NCBI RefSeq assembly: GCF_009900745.1
Contig: NZ_WXVU01000010.1
Location: forward strand, 62,074 to 126,073
Reading direction: 5' to 3'
From: Chryseobacterium sp. c4a
GTDB lineage: Bacteria; Bacteroidota; Bacteroidia; Flavobacteriales; Weeksellaceae
Length of the DNA stretch: 64,000 nt
Position numbers and translations under genes: made by a program. Shown in pieces: positions 1-13,000 of this stretch. The first letter of the stretch is position 1, and each line of letters starts with the position of its first letter. The notes below the pieces were generated by a model, which did not search any database, had not been told where the DNA came from, and saw only the letters and a program-made list of their open reading frames with translations.

Positions 1-3000
1 ATCATATACTCGCTCCAAGCCTCTGCAATTCCCCCTGCTCCACCTAAAACCACGTAAACTCCTCTTCTTTTATTAAGTATTTTCTGTTTCTCTATCTCAC
101 AGGGAATCAATTCACGTTGATGCCATTGTCCACTTCTGTAGATCCAAGCATCTCCTTTGCTATCAAAGGGTACTTGAAATATCTGCTGTATAGATAGGTC
201 GGCCTTTTCTTCTATATCCACTAATCGTACTTTCCATAGCGCAAATTCTTTAGCCATTGTTCCCACTAAGCCATGAATACTCACATGGGTTGGATTCACC
301 TGATCGGTTGGATAAATAGGTTGAGAATTATTGGTGATAACTGTCCATGTTAGTTCTTGTGAGCCGTAACCTATTTGTAAAAAGGCCTTTATCCCTCTAA
401 AAAACGGTACAACGCCTGTGTATTGCTCTTCGATAACTTCATTGCTTGTTACTGAACCCAACTCAAAATCTGGAACCAACCAAATGATATTCTTTATGTT
501 ACCTATGGCTGTTAACTTCTCCGCAATCAAGTCAATAGTAAAGTTGTTATCTAAAAATATAGTTCTCGCTTGTGCAAAATATTTACTGAACATATTATTC
601 GCCATATGTTCCTTGCAAAAAATAACAACGTCTTCAGTAGTTATATTATCGATTTTACCTTCTTTAATTGAAATCGTTTTCCATACTGGTGTCAACATAT
701 TATAATTAATGGAAGTCGCTTGGTTTGAATGGGAATTGTTATTCGCTATTGAAACGGTGTATCCACTTTCAGTTGATTGATTTTGCTCTTGTCTTCGCAC
801 CGAAAAGCCATTCAAACGTACCGCTACTTCACCATACTCATTACAGATATCAATGTCTAGCTTTATTACATTTCCGCCTTTAACATTATCTGGACTATGT
901 TGAATAACGACCCACATTTTTGTTGATGTAGGCTTCAACATAGTGAAACCATCTAAAGCAAATGGCATGAGTTTTCCTGAGTTTCCTAAAGGATTGAGCA
1001 AATCATTATCCAAGGCAATTGCCGATTGCAAACCCGCATCCAGTAAGCCGGGATTAAGCTTATATCCATCGTATAGGCAAGATTCAGTTTCCGGCAAAAC
1101 TAATTTCGCCAACACTCGATCAGAAGTTTTATATACCGTTTCAATGCATCGATGTGAGGGACCATACTGAAGTCCACTATTTTCAAAGAAACTATAACAG
1201 GCTGATGCAGAGAAAACGTTTTGCCAAGGTGTGTTTATAATTTCAGCAATATCATACTTATCTACATCCTTTGATTTTTTTTTCGATACATTTCCGATAC
1301 AGTGTATCAGTTTATTCCCTTCTGACTCCGTAAAAACTTCGTAACTCAGATTGCCTCTATCATCTGTGAATATTCGGGTATGTACTAAAACTTTCCTTTC
1401 CACCACTAAAGGGCGCAGCCAATTAATGTTACGTAATTGAAAATCAATGTTATTTAAATCTGCTTTTTGGGCAAGGGAAGCACACAGTAGTTCCAGATAA
1501 ACCGCTCCGGGTAATATAGACATTCCATTCACCTTATGATCGGAGATAAACAATTCTTTACCGGTTAGTTGTGTATGAATTTCAAAGTCTTTAAAGGAAA
1601 CTATTTTTTTGTGCAATAAAGGATGGTTGATATTTTTTAATATGGTATTCTCTTGGCTCTTGTCCTCAGATTGATTTCTTTTTTTTCCCACTGTAATCCA
1701 ATACTGCTCAAATGCAAAAGGATAAACAGGCAATGACAAGCGAGAAAAAGCCCCTTTCCTATATAACTTATTAAAATCGAGCTGATAACCCTTGACAAAT
1801 AAATTTGCTATGGTTAATAAGTGCTGATTAAAGCAATTTTCAGAAGTTTCTTTTTCACATAGGTCTAAACAGTCATTTCCTTGTTTTATAAAGTCAGTAT
1901 CCCCCTTCTCGGTATTTCTTTCAATTTCTCCCGACACCGCCCGAAGATGCGCTCCTTCTATCAACCAGCTTCGAAAAATACCCCTTAATTCTTCCATACT
2001 ATGGGCAACACACGCCAACCTATGACGGAAATGTTTCCGACCAAAAATCAACGTATAAGCGAAATCTCCGAGATCGCATGTTGCAGTAGTTGCGTAAACG
2101 AGCATTTGTTGAACCTGTTGTTCCAGCTGTTCTTTAGTCCTTGCAGAGAGCAAGATTAGGTAGGCAGGCATCTTTACCGAAGGGTTTTCCAATACGGGTG
2201 CTTCTTCGATAACCATATGGGCATTTGTTCCACTAAATCCGAAAGAGCTCACCGCAGCACATCGCCTACTTCCTTCGGGTACCTGCCAATCCTTGAGTTC
2301 AGTGTTGACATAAAAAGGACCGTTTAAAAAATTTATCGCGGGATTTGCTTTTTCATAATTCAGCGATGCCGGAATTTTCTTATTCTTAAGGGATAACAAT
2401 ATTTTTAACGTACTTGCAATTCCCGCCGCAGCCGAGGTGTGACCTATATTTGTTTTAATAGAACCAAGGGCACAATAATTGGTTTTATTTGTAAACTTGC
2501 CAAAGGCTCTGGTCAAGGCAGCAAATTCAATAGGGTCACCGAGAACAGTGCCCGTTCCGTGTGTTTCTATATACTGTATATTCTCTGGGTTAAGATTAAA
2601 AGTGCTGTATACTTGATGTATTAGCCTTTCTTGTGAAATTGCACTTGGTGCCGTTATGCCGTTAGTGGTACCGTCTTGATTAACCCCCAGACCTTTGATA
2701 ACTCCATAAATATGATCTCTATCTGCCAGAGCCTCCGATAATCTTTTCAATACGATTACGCCTGCTCCTTCACTTGGTATGAATCCGTCTGCTCTATAAT
2801 CAAAAGCATGAACTGCTCCTGAAACAGACAGCATATTCGCCTTATTTGCCGCTATATAAAACTTAGGAGTGCTTTGCACGAATACCCCACCCGCTAGCGC
2901 CATCTTAGTCTCTCCGTTCCAAAGTCCCTGACAAGCCAAATGAATGGCCGTCAAGGAACTTGAACAGGCTGTATCTACTGCGATTGCCGGCCCTTTCAAA

Positions 3001-6000
3001 TTTAAATAATAAGAAATACGTGCAGGCAGCATTGAGCTTGCGTTTCCCCACATCGATTGTGCTGGAGCATCTAATACATCATCGATTAAATCTTGATAAT
3101 CGCCTGAATGACAACCAATATACACACCACAAGCATGTCCATCTATATCAATACCCGCATAGCCTGCATCTTCCAAAGACTTCCAACACTCCTCTAATAT
3201 AATTCGTTGTTGTGGGTCCATATAACGAGCCTCTAATTCCGAAATATTAAAAAAATATGGATCGAACCGGTCAATATCTTTCAAAAATCCCCCTCGGGTA
3301 CAATATTTCTTTTCTCTAAAATCTTCTGCAACATTCCAACGTGTTATTTCTTCTATTAAATCATGACTTTGTTTGAGGTGATCCCAAAGTGCTTCTACAT
3401 TCTCCGATTGTGGAAATCTACCACTCATGCCTATTATTGCAATAGATTCCTTCCCAACTTTGAAATTATCTATTGCACTATTTTCTGTGTTTATTCCTTG
3501 AGTTAAGAGCAAATTTGACACGGAACTTTCGGGAGACGAAATGGAGATAGATTCTTCTTGTAAACTATGTTCATTTTCGGCAAACAAATCTTCCAATTTA
3601 CTGGCGTGTTGCTCTACAATATAGGTAGCCAGCTTATTCACAGAGGTATAATCAAATAGATCGGTTGTCGGTAGCGTGAGTTTTAACTTCTCATTCAATA
3701 GTTCCATCATGTGCACCCCGGTTATAGAATCCAAACCATAATCAGCGAAAGGTTCCTCAACTCCAATTTGATTTACCTCTACTTTTAAGGACTTAGACAA
3801 TGTTAGGATGATACTATGCCTTATCTGACCTAATAATTCATGCTTCTGAGCCTTAGGACTAGTCTCCGATGCTTCTGTTTTGTAACGAACGTTACTGATA
3901 TTTTTTAAAGGCTTTTCTAATTCGCTCTCGACTTTTCGTATAACACAGCCGTTACTTTCCGAAACAATAATCTGCTGACCGAAACGATGGGCGTCTTCAG
4001 CAGGAAAAAAGTTGGAACTGAACCCTTCATTTTTTAATGCTTCTTCCCACATTTCAGGATAAAGGCCTGGGCATCCCGGGATTCTCAATTCTTCATCTTC
4101 ACTTAACCACCAACCTTCCAATAAACTAAATGCTAAATGATTAACCATATTATTACTACTGAGCTCATTTAGCAACAGCAAGCCATTTTTCTTCATCGTG
4201 GCTTTCGTGTTTTTCAGCGTCTGTCGTATATTTTTTGTGGCGTGTAATACATTGGTAGCAATAACCAAATCGAAATAATCATGCTCAAATAGTTGGCTTT
4301 CTATGGGCTTACTAACATCAAATATTTTGTACATGAGATAAGGATTATCTGCACCAAATTCCTTTTCTGCATGTATTAGAAACGCCTTAGAAAGATCGGT
4401 ATAACAATACTCTTTTACATACTTTTGGTATGGTCTTAATTTTTTAAAAACCATATCACTGGTACCACCGGTACCGGCCCCTATCTCTAAAATTCTAACT
4501 CCTTGAAAATTGTCGTCTTCAACTCGCTTCTTTACATATTCTAATACAACATTGGCAAGAATTTCATTAAAATAATCGGCAACCACGTTAAATTTGTAGA
4601 TCCCTTCTACCAGCTTCATAGATGAATTTGGGAAGATTACTTCAGTGGCAAGCTTTTTCCCTAGTAATACATCCGGTAGTGCTTTTAAGGAGATCTCCAG
4701 AATCGCAACTTTATCTTTTATCTGATTATTAGCCAACCAATCGGTCTTTTTATCTTCCCACTCTCGCCAAATACTATTAATATCGATGGACATCCTATTT
4801 TCGATTCTATATCCGTTTTTATCCGGTGTTAACAAATGGGCATTTGTTAAAATTTTTAAACTTTCGCTGAGCCAACGATCGTACATTTTCACTAGCCCAA
4901 CCTGCTGTTTCTCTTTTTCAACATCTACATACCGACTCTGAAAGAAGCCTATTTTATGCAATTGCCCAAAAAGTAATTTGCATAACAATGGGAGCATTTG
5001 GTTCATAGGATCCTCCACTTCAGAATCAATTTGCCGCATAAGCGACTCCTTCATGGGAAATGACTTCGGTATCTCTGAAACTATGGAAGGTATCTGTTCA
5101 GAATATTCTTGTAAAGTATATTTGTCTTGATATCCTTCAATATTTTTAGGCTTCATAGACTTTGTAAAGGCCACCTGTTGCAAGTTAGACGCTAAAAATG
5201 TATCCAGCGCAACCATAGCTTCTAAAGGTTCAATAGATCCAACACCAGATAAATTTAATCGCTTTTTAAAAGAATCCGGCACTAACATTCCAGCTCCAAC
5301 GGATGACCAATACCCCCAATTAATAATTTTTATTGGGTATTTACAATAGTTGGCAAAATATTGTGCAAAAGTATCTTTAAAAACACAGGCCGCCGAATAA
5401 ACACTATGCCCTCGCTCGCAGGTCAAAGAAGCCATTGAAGAAAAAAATAACATAAAATCCAGTGGCTCATCTACAAAAACCTGAGCGAGTCGAACACTAA
5501 TGTCAATCTTTGCTGCAAGACCTTTTCTTAAATCATCTTCCTTCAAATCTGCAAGGCTTCTATCCGAGACAACAAGTGCAGAATGTACGACACCGTTAAT
5601 GCTTTTAAATTGGCGTTTCACATCGTTAACAACGAACTGCAATTGAGTGAGATCTGTAGCATCGGCTTTATAGTATATGGGCTTTGGACCAAGTTTTTCT
5701 AAGCCATCTATTTGTGCTTCAATTTCTTGATTAATGTCTCGCCGCCCCAGCCATATAATCTGTGCTGTATATTTTTCAATCATGTGTTTAGTCCATACCT
5801 CGCCTATTCCGCCTGCACCTCCGATAACTAGATAAACACCTTGATGTTCATACAAATTATTGTCGTTATTTTTTTGATACATACAAGGATAATATTCTTG
5901 TTTGTACCATCGCTGATGACGATTCGCGAGCACATGCCCTGCCCCATCCAGTGGCAAACTAAAAATATCGATATGCGCTAGGTCACTTTCTTTTTCAAGA

Positions 6001-6650
6001 TCGAGCAATTGAACCTGCCAATTCGGGTATTCTTTGGACATTACACCTGCAAATCCGTGAACAGAGGCATGGGTTGGATTGACTGTATCGGTTATATTAA
6101 CGGCTAAAGCATTGGTCGTGATTACGGTCCAATTTAAAGCCTTCCCCCCATATGACATTTCCAGAAGTGCTTTAATCAATTTGAATATCGCGATTACTCC
6201 CTCTTCCTGCCCTGTGATAATCAATTCATCTGTTGCTTTGGAAAGAGGGTTATTAGAACCAATCCAAATGATGTGCTCTATCGGGCTAAGTTGTTCAAGC
6301 TTTTGTTGGATACTCGAAATTGTATCGCCAGGATTAATAAAAAGATACTGAAGCTTTTTGAATTTATTTAGGAGATTACTATACTGCTTGTCAGGTGGGC
6401 AAACGACTAGCACATTGTCGGATATAGAAAGCCGAGACGTATCATCACTTGGTTCGATGATATGCCAACATCCGGTAATTGTCAATTGATCGCTCGCTAT
6501 ATTACCTTTTGTAGATTCATCTATGGCAACGACCGGTTGGGTAGCACTTTTATCATCCGATTTATATTTACGCATCAAATCAATTCCCTCAGATTTGCTG
6601 ATACGTTTTCCTTTAATTTCATCCAAAATGTATTGCAAGTAATCTTTCAT
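1..6650 (-). CDS. trans-AT polyketide synthase, KR-MT-ACP-KS-DH-KR..., C-terminus beyond window
   Basis: About 2216 codons are visible; the frame is still open at base 1, so the C-terminus is missing. The start is the ATG at 6650-6648, followed by a short helical leader (residues 1-30) like those at the head of split trans-AT PKS modules. Domain order: KR with GGAGGIG near 277 and catalytic Ser/Tyr near 402 and 416 (YSAAC, Cys in place of the usual Asn); SAM C-methyltransferase with LEIGAGTGG near 720; ACP with GLDSI, phosphopantetheine Ser975; KS with DTACSSS, Cys1229, and His near 1365 and 1404; DH with HxxxGxxxLP near 1705 and DAGLQ near 1871; and the start of a second KR near 2200. No AT domain lies between KS and the next domain, so malonyl units must come in trans. 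The first KR-MT-ACP probably completes the module opened by the terminal KS of the upstream protein. Confidence 0.95.
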   Translation of the reverse strand, partial: MKDYLQYILDEIKGKRISKSEGIDLMRKYKSDDKSATQPVVAIDESTKGNIASDQLTITGCWHIIEPSDDTSRLSISDNVLVVCPPDKQYSNLLNKFKKLQYLFINPGDTISSIQQKLEQLSPIEHIIWIGSNNPLSKATDELIITGQEEGVIAIFKLIKALLEMSYGGKALNWTVITTNALAVNITDTVNPTHASVHGFAGVMSKEYPNWQVQLLDLEKESDLAHIDIFSLPLDGAGHVLANRHQRWYKQEYYPCMYQKNNDNNLYEHQGVYLVIGGAGGIGEVWTKHMIEKYTAQIIWLGRRDINQEIEAQIDGLEKLGPKPIYYKADATDLTQLQFVVNDVKRQFKSINGVVHSALVVSDRSLADLKEDDLRKGLAAKIDISVRLAQVFVDEPLDFMLFFSSMASLTCERGHSVYSAACVFKDTFAQYFANYCKYPIKIINWGYWSSVGAGMLVPDSFKKRLNLSGVGSIEPLEAMVALDTFLASNLQQVAFTKSMKPKNIEGYQDKYTLQEYSEQIPSIVSEIPKSFPMKESLMRQIDSEVEDPMNQMLPLLCKLLFGQLHKIGFFQSRYVDVEKEKQQVGLVKMYDRWLSESLKILTNAHLLTPDKNGYRIENRMSIDINSIWREWEDKKTDWLANNQIKDKVAILEISLKALPDVLLGKKLATEVIFPNSSMKLVEGIYKFNVVADYFNEILANVVLEYVKKRVEDDNFQGVRILEIGAGTGGTSDMVFKKLRPYQKYVKEYCYTDLSKAFLIHAEKEFGADNPYLMYKIFDVSKPIESQLFEHDYFDLVIATNVLHATKNIRQTLKNTKATMKKNGLLLLNELSSNNMVNHLAFSLLEGWWLSEDEELRIPGCPGLYPEMWEEALKNEGFSSNFFPAEDAHRFGQQIIVSESNGCVIRKVESELEKPLKNISNVRYKTEASETSPKAQKHELLGQIRHSIILTLSKSLKVEVNQIGVEEPFADYGLDSITGVHMMELLNEKLKLTLPTTDLFDYTSVNKLATYIVEQHASKLEDLFAENEHSLQEESISISSPESSVSNLLLTQGINTENSAIDNFKVGKESIAIIGMSGRFPQSENVEALWDHLKQSHDLIEEITRWNVAEDFREKKYCTRGGFLKDIDRFDPYFFNISELEARYMDPQQRIILEECWKSLEDAGYAGIDIDGHACGVYIGCHSGDYQDLIDDVLDAPAQSMWGNASSMLPARISYYLNLKGPAIAVDTACSSSLTAIHLACQGLWNGETKMALAGGVFVQSTPKFYIAANKANMLSVSGAVHAFDYRADGFIPSEGAGVIVLKRLSEALADRDHIYGVIKGLGVNQDGTTNGITAPSAISQERLIHQVYSTFNLNPENIQYIETHGTGTVLGDPIEFAALTRAFGKFTNKTNYCALGSIKTNIGHTSAAAGIASTLKILLSLKNKKIPASLNYEKANPAINFLNGPFYVNTELKDWQVPEGSRRCAAVSSFGFSGTNAHMVIEEAPVLENPSVKMPAYLILLSARTKEQLEQQVQQMLVYATTATCDLGDFAYTLIFGRKHFRHRLACVAHSMEELRGIFRSWLIEGAHLRAVSGEIERNTEKGDTDFIKQGNDCLDLCEKETSENCFNQHLLTIANLFVKGYQLDFNKLYRKGAFSRLSLPVYPFAFEQYWITVGKKRNQSEDKSQENTILKNINHPLLHKKIVSFKDFEIHTQLTGKELFISDHKVNGMSILPGAVYLELLCASLAQKADLNNIDFQLRNINWLRPLVVERKVLVHTRIFTDDRGNLSYEVFTESEGNKLIHCIGNVSKKKSKDVDKYDIAEIINTPWQNVFSASACYSFFENSGLQYGPSHRCIETVYKTSDRVLAKLVLPETESCLYDGYKLNPGLLDAGLQSAIALDNDLLNPLGNSGKLMPFALDGFTMLKPTSTKMWVVIQHSPDNVKGGNVIKLDIDICNEYGEVAVRLNGFSVRRQEQNQSTESGYTVSIANNNSHSNQATSINYNMLTPVWKTISIKEGKIDNITTEDVVIFCKEHMANNMFSKYFAQARTIFLDNNFTIDLIAEKLTAIGNIKNIIWLVPDFELGSVTSNEVIEEQYTGVVPFFRGIKAFLQIGYGSQELTWTVITNNSQPIYPTDQVNPTHVSIHGLVGTMAKEFALWKVRLVDIEEKADLSIQQIFQVPFDSKGDAWIYRSGQWHQRELIPCEIEKQKILNKRRGVYVVLGGAGGIAEAWSEYM

Positions 6651-6830
6651 TTCATGAATTCTTATTAATCAAGTGAATATTTAATTTCATTTAGGCCGCC
6701 ACTAGTTGTACCGATTTTCTCCTCAATTTGCCAGCCTGTTCTTACTGATTATAGTCGCCTTCCTTGCGAAGTTCAACTTTACTGGAAAGGTTTGAGAATT
6801 TGGAGTGTTCGAAATCTTATGGTGTTCTAA

Positions 6831-7060
6831 ATATACTTCGTCATTGCAAGGAGGCATAACGAAACAGTTTTTCCTAATTTGAAGCAAAACCTTTTTACCT
6901 CGCATGAAAGATTGCTTCACACCTCCTACACAAATATATGACCTTAAAAGGTTTCTACTAAACCATGATGGCCCGCAGGATATAAGGCAATAATTTACTT
7001 AAAGGACTAAAAATCCTTGGTTCATTAATCTGGATTCGGAAATCCCGATTAACAAAAAAC
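6831..7060. repeat. Island intergenic repeat, copy A (degenerate REP-like)
   Basis: The 409-base gap between the two PKS genes holds no convincing gene. Three stretches closely match the gap at 19420-19720, in the same order and orientation: 6831-6856 (ATACTTCGTCATTGCAAGG core, one mismatch), about 6893-6920 (TTTTACCTCGCAT then AGATTGCTT), and 7021-7060 (TTCATT then AATCCCGA). The ATTGCAAGGAGG and CCTCGCAT/AGATTGCTT segments resemble the REP-like repeats common between Bacteroidota genes. Because the operon reads leftward, both copies sit in front of a biosynthetic gene. Confidence 0.6.
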
Positions 7061-10000
7061 TATTCGATTTCAAACATTCCTATTTGAGAATGCGCCCAAT
7101 ATCTATTCTGCGCAAATGGATATGTTGGCAAACTTACTTTTACAGGTTTGTGATTCGTGTATAACTGACTCCAATCTATTTCAAGGCCTTCTACCCATAG
7201 TTCACATAGTTTTGAATAATTTCGTGTTTCTATTAGTTGGTCAATATTTTGTTTATCCGTTCGCTCATCTACTTGCGATTCAATAAGAGTATCTTTTTTA
7301 GTTCGAATATTCCCATGAAACAGCTTACTTGGTTCATTGCCTAGAAAACAAACTAATGTCTCTTTCAACTCCTCGAAAGAGGATGCAACAAATGCCAATC
7401 GTTCTTCCATGTGCTCCCTGCCCGTTTGGAGCGTATAGGCGACAGCTGGAAGCCTCAATTCATTGAACTCTTGTTCATCAACCGCCAGTAAAAACTGAAC
7501 CACTAATTCATCCAGTCTATCGGCATCTTTCGCTGATAAAAGAATTGCATAAGGAGAGATCCATTCATCAGAATTTGAGTCATCGCTATTAGGAACATAC
7601 TCCTCTATAATGAGGTGGGCATTGGCACCACCTGCTCCAAAAGAAGATAGTGCCGCTCGACGCGGAATTGTGGTCTCTTGTCCATTAATTTCTAATCGGG
7701 CTTGTTCCCATCGCTCTAAATTACGTTGAACACGAAAAGGAGAATTACTAAAATCGATATTCGGGTTTAACGTTTCTGCATGGAGGGAAGGCACTAACTG
7801 CTTATACTTCATTTGCAAAAGTACTTTAGTGAGTCCTGCAATTCCTGCAGCACTTTCGCAATGGCCTATATTTGACTTTACAGACCCTATAGCACAATAT
7901 TGCCTTTCTAACGTATCTTTTTCAAAAGCACGTGTCAAACCTGCTATCTCTAACGGATCGCCTAATGCAGTACCGGTACCATGTGCTTCCACATAACTTA
8001 TTGAACGGGCATCAATATTGGCCTTTTCTAGTGTGTTAGCTACAAGTTCAGCCTGCAAAACTGGATTAGGCACCGTATAACCATTGGTTTTACCACCAGA
8101 ATTTATTGAACTAGCCTTGAGTACACCATAAATATGGTCTTTATCGGCAATAGCCTTCTGCAAGGGCTTTAATAACACTACCCCAACACCTTCGGCATCT
8201 ACAAACCCATCTGCATGTTCCCCAAACGACCTACATTGGTTTGATGATGAAACCATTGTCATTTCAGATAATCCGACGAAATGTTTTTGATCTACAATTA
8301 GATTTACTCCTCCTGCTATAGCACATTCACTCTCTCCTGACCTTAAACTTTCCATCGCTAGATGAATCGCGGTAAGGGAAGAAGAGCAGGCCGTATCAAC
8401 AGCCATACTTGGCCCATGAAAATTAAACAAATACGAAACACGGTTAGCAATAGACCAATATCTAGGCTCTGTGGAGTAAAGTCCGTGCATTACCCCCACA
8501 AATACACCAACTTTTCTATTTTTTGATACATTGGTTGTTGTGTAGCCCGCATCTTCAATAGCAACATATGATTGTTCTATAAACAGCCGTTCTTGAGGAT
8601 CCATTTTTTCGGCATCCACGGGTGATACTCGAAAAAAAAGAGGATCAAATTTATCGATGTCTTTTATAAACCCTCCCCACTTCGTGTAAATGCTCCCTTT
8701 CTTACCTCTCTGCGTACTGTAATTTGCTTTCCAATCCCAACGATCCTCAGGAACCTCAGTGATGCAATTGTTGCCAGATTTTAAGTTATTCCACAACTCT
8801 ATAATGTTATCGGAATTTGCATACTTACCCGAAAGGCCAATAACGGCAATTGAATCCTTCGAAGAAGAATTTAATTCACTCTTTTCATTTGATACCGTTT
8901 GCGTCTGGTTTGGTGTTGCTTTCTGCTTGGTAAGCAAGGATAAGGACCTCCCATTATTAATTGGTGTTTGAATGGCATTGTACTTTTGCTGAGGACTCTC
9001 CGACCAATAACGAGGATTTTTTTTCCTCAAATAATGGTTTAGTGATCGTAGGTTTTGGTGCTCAAAAAATAAGGTTTTAGATAGTGGTCCAAATATCTTT
9101 TCCAACTGAACAGTCAGCTCAATGATCATTACCGAATCTATTCCGTATTTATCCATGGGAGCATCCACATCTATCCGATCTACAGAAAGTCTTGTTACCG
9201 AAGCAACGATTCTTTTCAGCTCTGCAAGCCGCTTATCATCCTGGAAATCCAAATTAAGCATTTCCGTTTCAATATTATCTTTACTCAAAGAATAAAAACG
9301 ATCCTGATGATTAATTTTTGATATATAATCGAGTATCCGCTTTTTAGTTCCCTCAATAACAAGCACCTGCTCCTGCTTATTTTCCATACACTGGTAAAGC
9401 GCTGAAAAGCCATTAGAGCTTGTCATAGGGGCCATACCCATCGTTTCCCAAACTGACTGTTGCGCATGGGCATCCAATGTCATACCTCCATCTTTCCATA
9501 AGGGCCAGTTAATAGACAATGAGTGGCCAAAACGTTGGTTAACTAACACCAATTGGTTTCTGTAGTGCATATACTCGTCCATAAATGCGTTGGCAGCCGC
9601 ATAGTCAGCCTGACCAATATTTCCAAAACTTCCGGCGATTGAAGAAAAGCAAATGAAAAAATCTAAGTTTAATAACTTGGTAGCACCATCTAGATAGAAT
9701 AAGCCAGAAACTTTAGGCTCAAGTACCTCTCTAACCTCTTCGGCACTTTTTTTCAAGATGAAATTATCCCGTTTAATGCCCGCAGTGTGTATAACTCCAT
9801 TTAATTTTCCAAAATCATCGATGATTCCATTAATCAAATTTTGTGCACCATCTTCTGTTGTGATTTCACTTTTCCGATAAAATATACGCATATCGTCCGT
9901 GTTCCAATATGCCGACAACTTTTCCTCAGCAAATTTTTCATCAGACCTTCCTGTTAAGATTATGGTCGCCAATGGCGCAGTCTTGGTTATTTCTTGGGCC

Positions 10001-13000
10001 GTCAACTTCCCTAAATTGCCAATTCCTCCAGTAATTAAATAAACGCCATCCTCTTTCCAAGGAATTAGATTATTCCTCTTAACATCTAATTTATTCCACT
10101 CGCACACAACATTTTGTCCTACAATATCCTCTGTAATTATTGGTTTAGGATGATTTGATACTTGTTCGCAAATCGTCTTAAAATCATCTACCAATAAAGT
10201 CTGCACATAAAATGATGGATTTTCTATACAAGCTGTTTTCAACAAGGCCCCTAAAGCTTTAAAAAGTTGCTTTTCCTTTTTATTCGAGACAACCAATTGA
10301 AATAGCACATCTCCATTTACACCCGCTTTAATCATTTTCTGAATGTATATAATCAGTTCTTCCGAATACGCTATATACCTATTTTCCAAACTCTCACCAC
10401 CAAAATTCAGCACTAGTAAATCTTGATTATCTGCTAATCCCTCTAACTCTCTGAACATGTCTGATTCTGGTTCGCAGAGGATTGCTATTTTTCTTGTATA
10501 TGTTTTGGTGGCTACAGGTGTTACAAGCGATTGAGCCTTCCAATCTGCTGCAAACAGCAACAATTCATTCTCTTGATTTTGAGACTCCTGAAACAATTGT
10601 CCGCTTATACTCCGAAGCATCAGCTTTTTCAATTGAACACATAGCAGACCGTTTTCATCAAGAAGATCAATATCAACATAGAGCGATTTTTCATCTTCTT
10701 TGATTTTTTTAACATGCGCAAACATTCGTTGTTGACATCTTTGCAGGAGGACGGCCTCGTCCAGTGAAAAAGGAATTTTTAATTTATCCCCTTCATCCAA
10801 ATCCATCAATCCAATGGAAGCATGAAGTGCAGCATCTAAAATACTGGGATGTATAGTATATTGATGGAGCGTGTTCAGTAAAGAATTTGGCAAAACTAAT
10901 TCAGCTAACACCCGCTCTTGGCATACATACATCTTATTGATACATCTAAATGAGGGACCATATTCTATTCCCTTCGTTTTAAAATAAGCGTAATATTGTT
11001 CTGCATCTATTTCATTTGATTGATATGCATTGCATAGTTCCGATATCGTACATCCGAGCGAATCAGTTTTATTCTCCAATAAAGCCGTCCCTTGTGCATA
11101 GATATTTTCTATCTCATTAGCATCATTAAGTGAGTAAATATCAAAGACAATTGTTTTATCCTGAGATTGCTGAAGAACGATATGTAATTGGCAACCTTGA
11201 TTAGTGGCCATTAGTGGATCCATCCAATAAATATTTTTTATGACCACCACTTTATTCTGATTTTCTTCTTCAACCTGCGCCGAAAGTATAGCTGCATGAA
11301 TCATTTCTAGGTAAGCTGCCGCAGGTAAAATTGCCTTTCCGTTAATCTGATGATCCGAAAAAAAGAATTCAGTACCAGTAAAAGAAGAAGAGAAACTTTG
11401 TTCATTTAAGTTTGACGTATTCGTATGCAGTAAGGGATGATGAAAAGAAGTAGGGCTATCATTAATTCCAATTTGGCTGAGCGAGTTAAACTCCTCTTGT
11501 ACCCAAAAGTGCTCCTCAGCAAAGGAATAGCCAGGTAAGGGAATACGTCTACATTCTCCATTTAAATAAAAATCTCGCCAATTGATGGATCCTCCATTTA
11601 TCCAGAAATTAGCCAATTTATCTGTTCGGCCTTCCTTCTTCCATTTGGCGTACAAAACACGAAAATCCTCATCATCAATAATACCACCTAATTTATTCAC
11701 TTTGGTTATCAACGACTTATCGATAAGATTATTCGTTCGGATGTACTCCTTTAATTGAATCAAAAGATCCTCTTTACTCTTAACTACAAATGCTATTCGT
11801 GTTAAGAAAGCTTCTCGCCCAACTTGAAGGGTATAGGCAATATCTTGTATGAATAGTTGATCGTCTTCTTGGTGTCTTGCTAAAAATCGGCAAAGTTGTT
11901 CCGCTAACCGATATAATGCCTCAGGTGTTCTAGCCGATAAAGGAACTAGAACTCCAGAAATCGGTTTTGTCGGCTGAAAATTAGTTTGAAGATATTCTTC
12001 TACAATTAAATGTACGTTGGTTCCTCCAAAACCAAAAGAACTTATTCCTGCTCTCCTTGGCAGTTCTTTTCCATCGATATCCCGCTTAGTCTTCCATTCT
12101 TGATTTTCATCCACAACGTAAAAGGGACTTTCTTCTAGGTTGATAAAAGGGTTGATTTTCTTAAAATGCAAGATACCGGGAAGCTTTTTATACTGCATAG
12201 AGAGCAATACCTTAATAAAACCGGCAATACCTGCCGCAGATTCACAATGCCCTATATTCGTTTTAATAGTTCCTAAACCACAGGTGTATGGACGAAGTTG
12301 CGGATTAATTTCATTAAAGGCCTCTTTTAAAGCTTGCACTTCTATAGGATCACCTAATGCTGTACCAGTACCATGTGTTTCTATATAGCCGATGGTTTCA
12401 AGTGGTATTCCCGATTGCTGATAAGCGTTCTTGATTAATTGCTTTTGAGCATTTAAATTTGGAGCCCTCAAGGAATTTGATCGGCCCCCGTGGTTAATAG
12501 CTACTCCTTTAACTACACCATAAATAGTATCTTGATCTGCAATGGCATTTGCCAATGGTTTAAGCATAACTGCCCCAAAACCTTCAGACCTAACAAAACC
12601 ATTCGCAGTTTCATCAAAGGTTTTACAAAGACCATCAGGCGCTAGCATGCCCGCTTTATAGCTCGCTATATGTACTCGAGGCGATAAAATTAGGTTTATA
12701 CCTCCTGCAATAGCTATTTTACATTCGCCCCGTTCCATAGCAGCAATAGCATGATGCAAAGCAACTAAAGAACTGGAGCAAGCCGTGTTGATTGATTCAC
12801 TTGGTCCTTGAAAATCGAACCAGTTTGAAACCCTGTTCGCAATCATACTAACATGTAAGCCGGAATCTAAATAGCCACCATACACATTAGACAATTTCGG
12901 ATTCGAAGAAATAATCTCTGCATAATCGTTATTATGGACTCCTATAAATACGCCCACAGACTTTCCTGCTAAATCTTTCGGATTGTATCCTGCATTTTCA

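Noticed and set aside
418..3202. Several plus-strand frames of 60-95 codons
   Set aside because: All are antisense to the continuous PKS frame with intact KS and DH motifs.
6723..6920. 65-codon minus-strand reading frame between the two PKS genes
   Set aside because: It lies inside the duplicated intergenic repeat; the second copy (19420-19720) does not preserve a matching frame, so it is not a gene.
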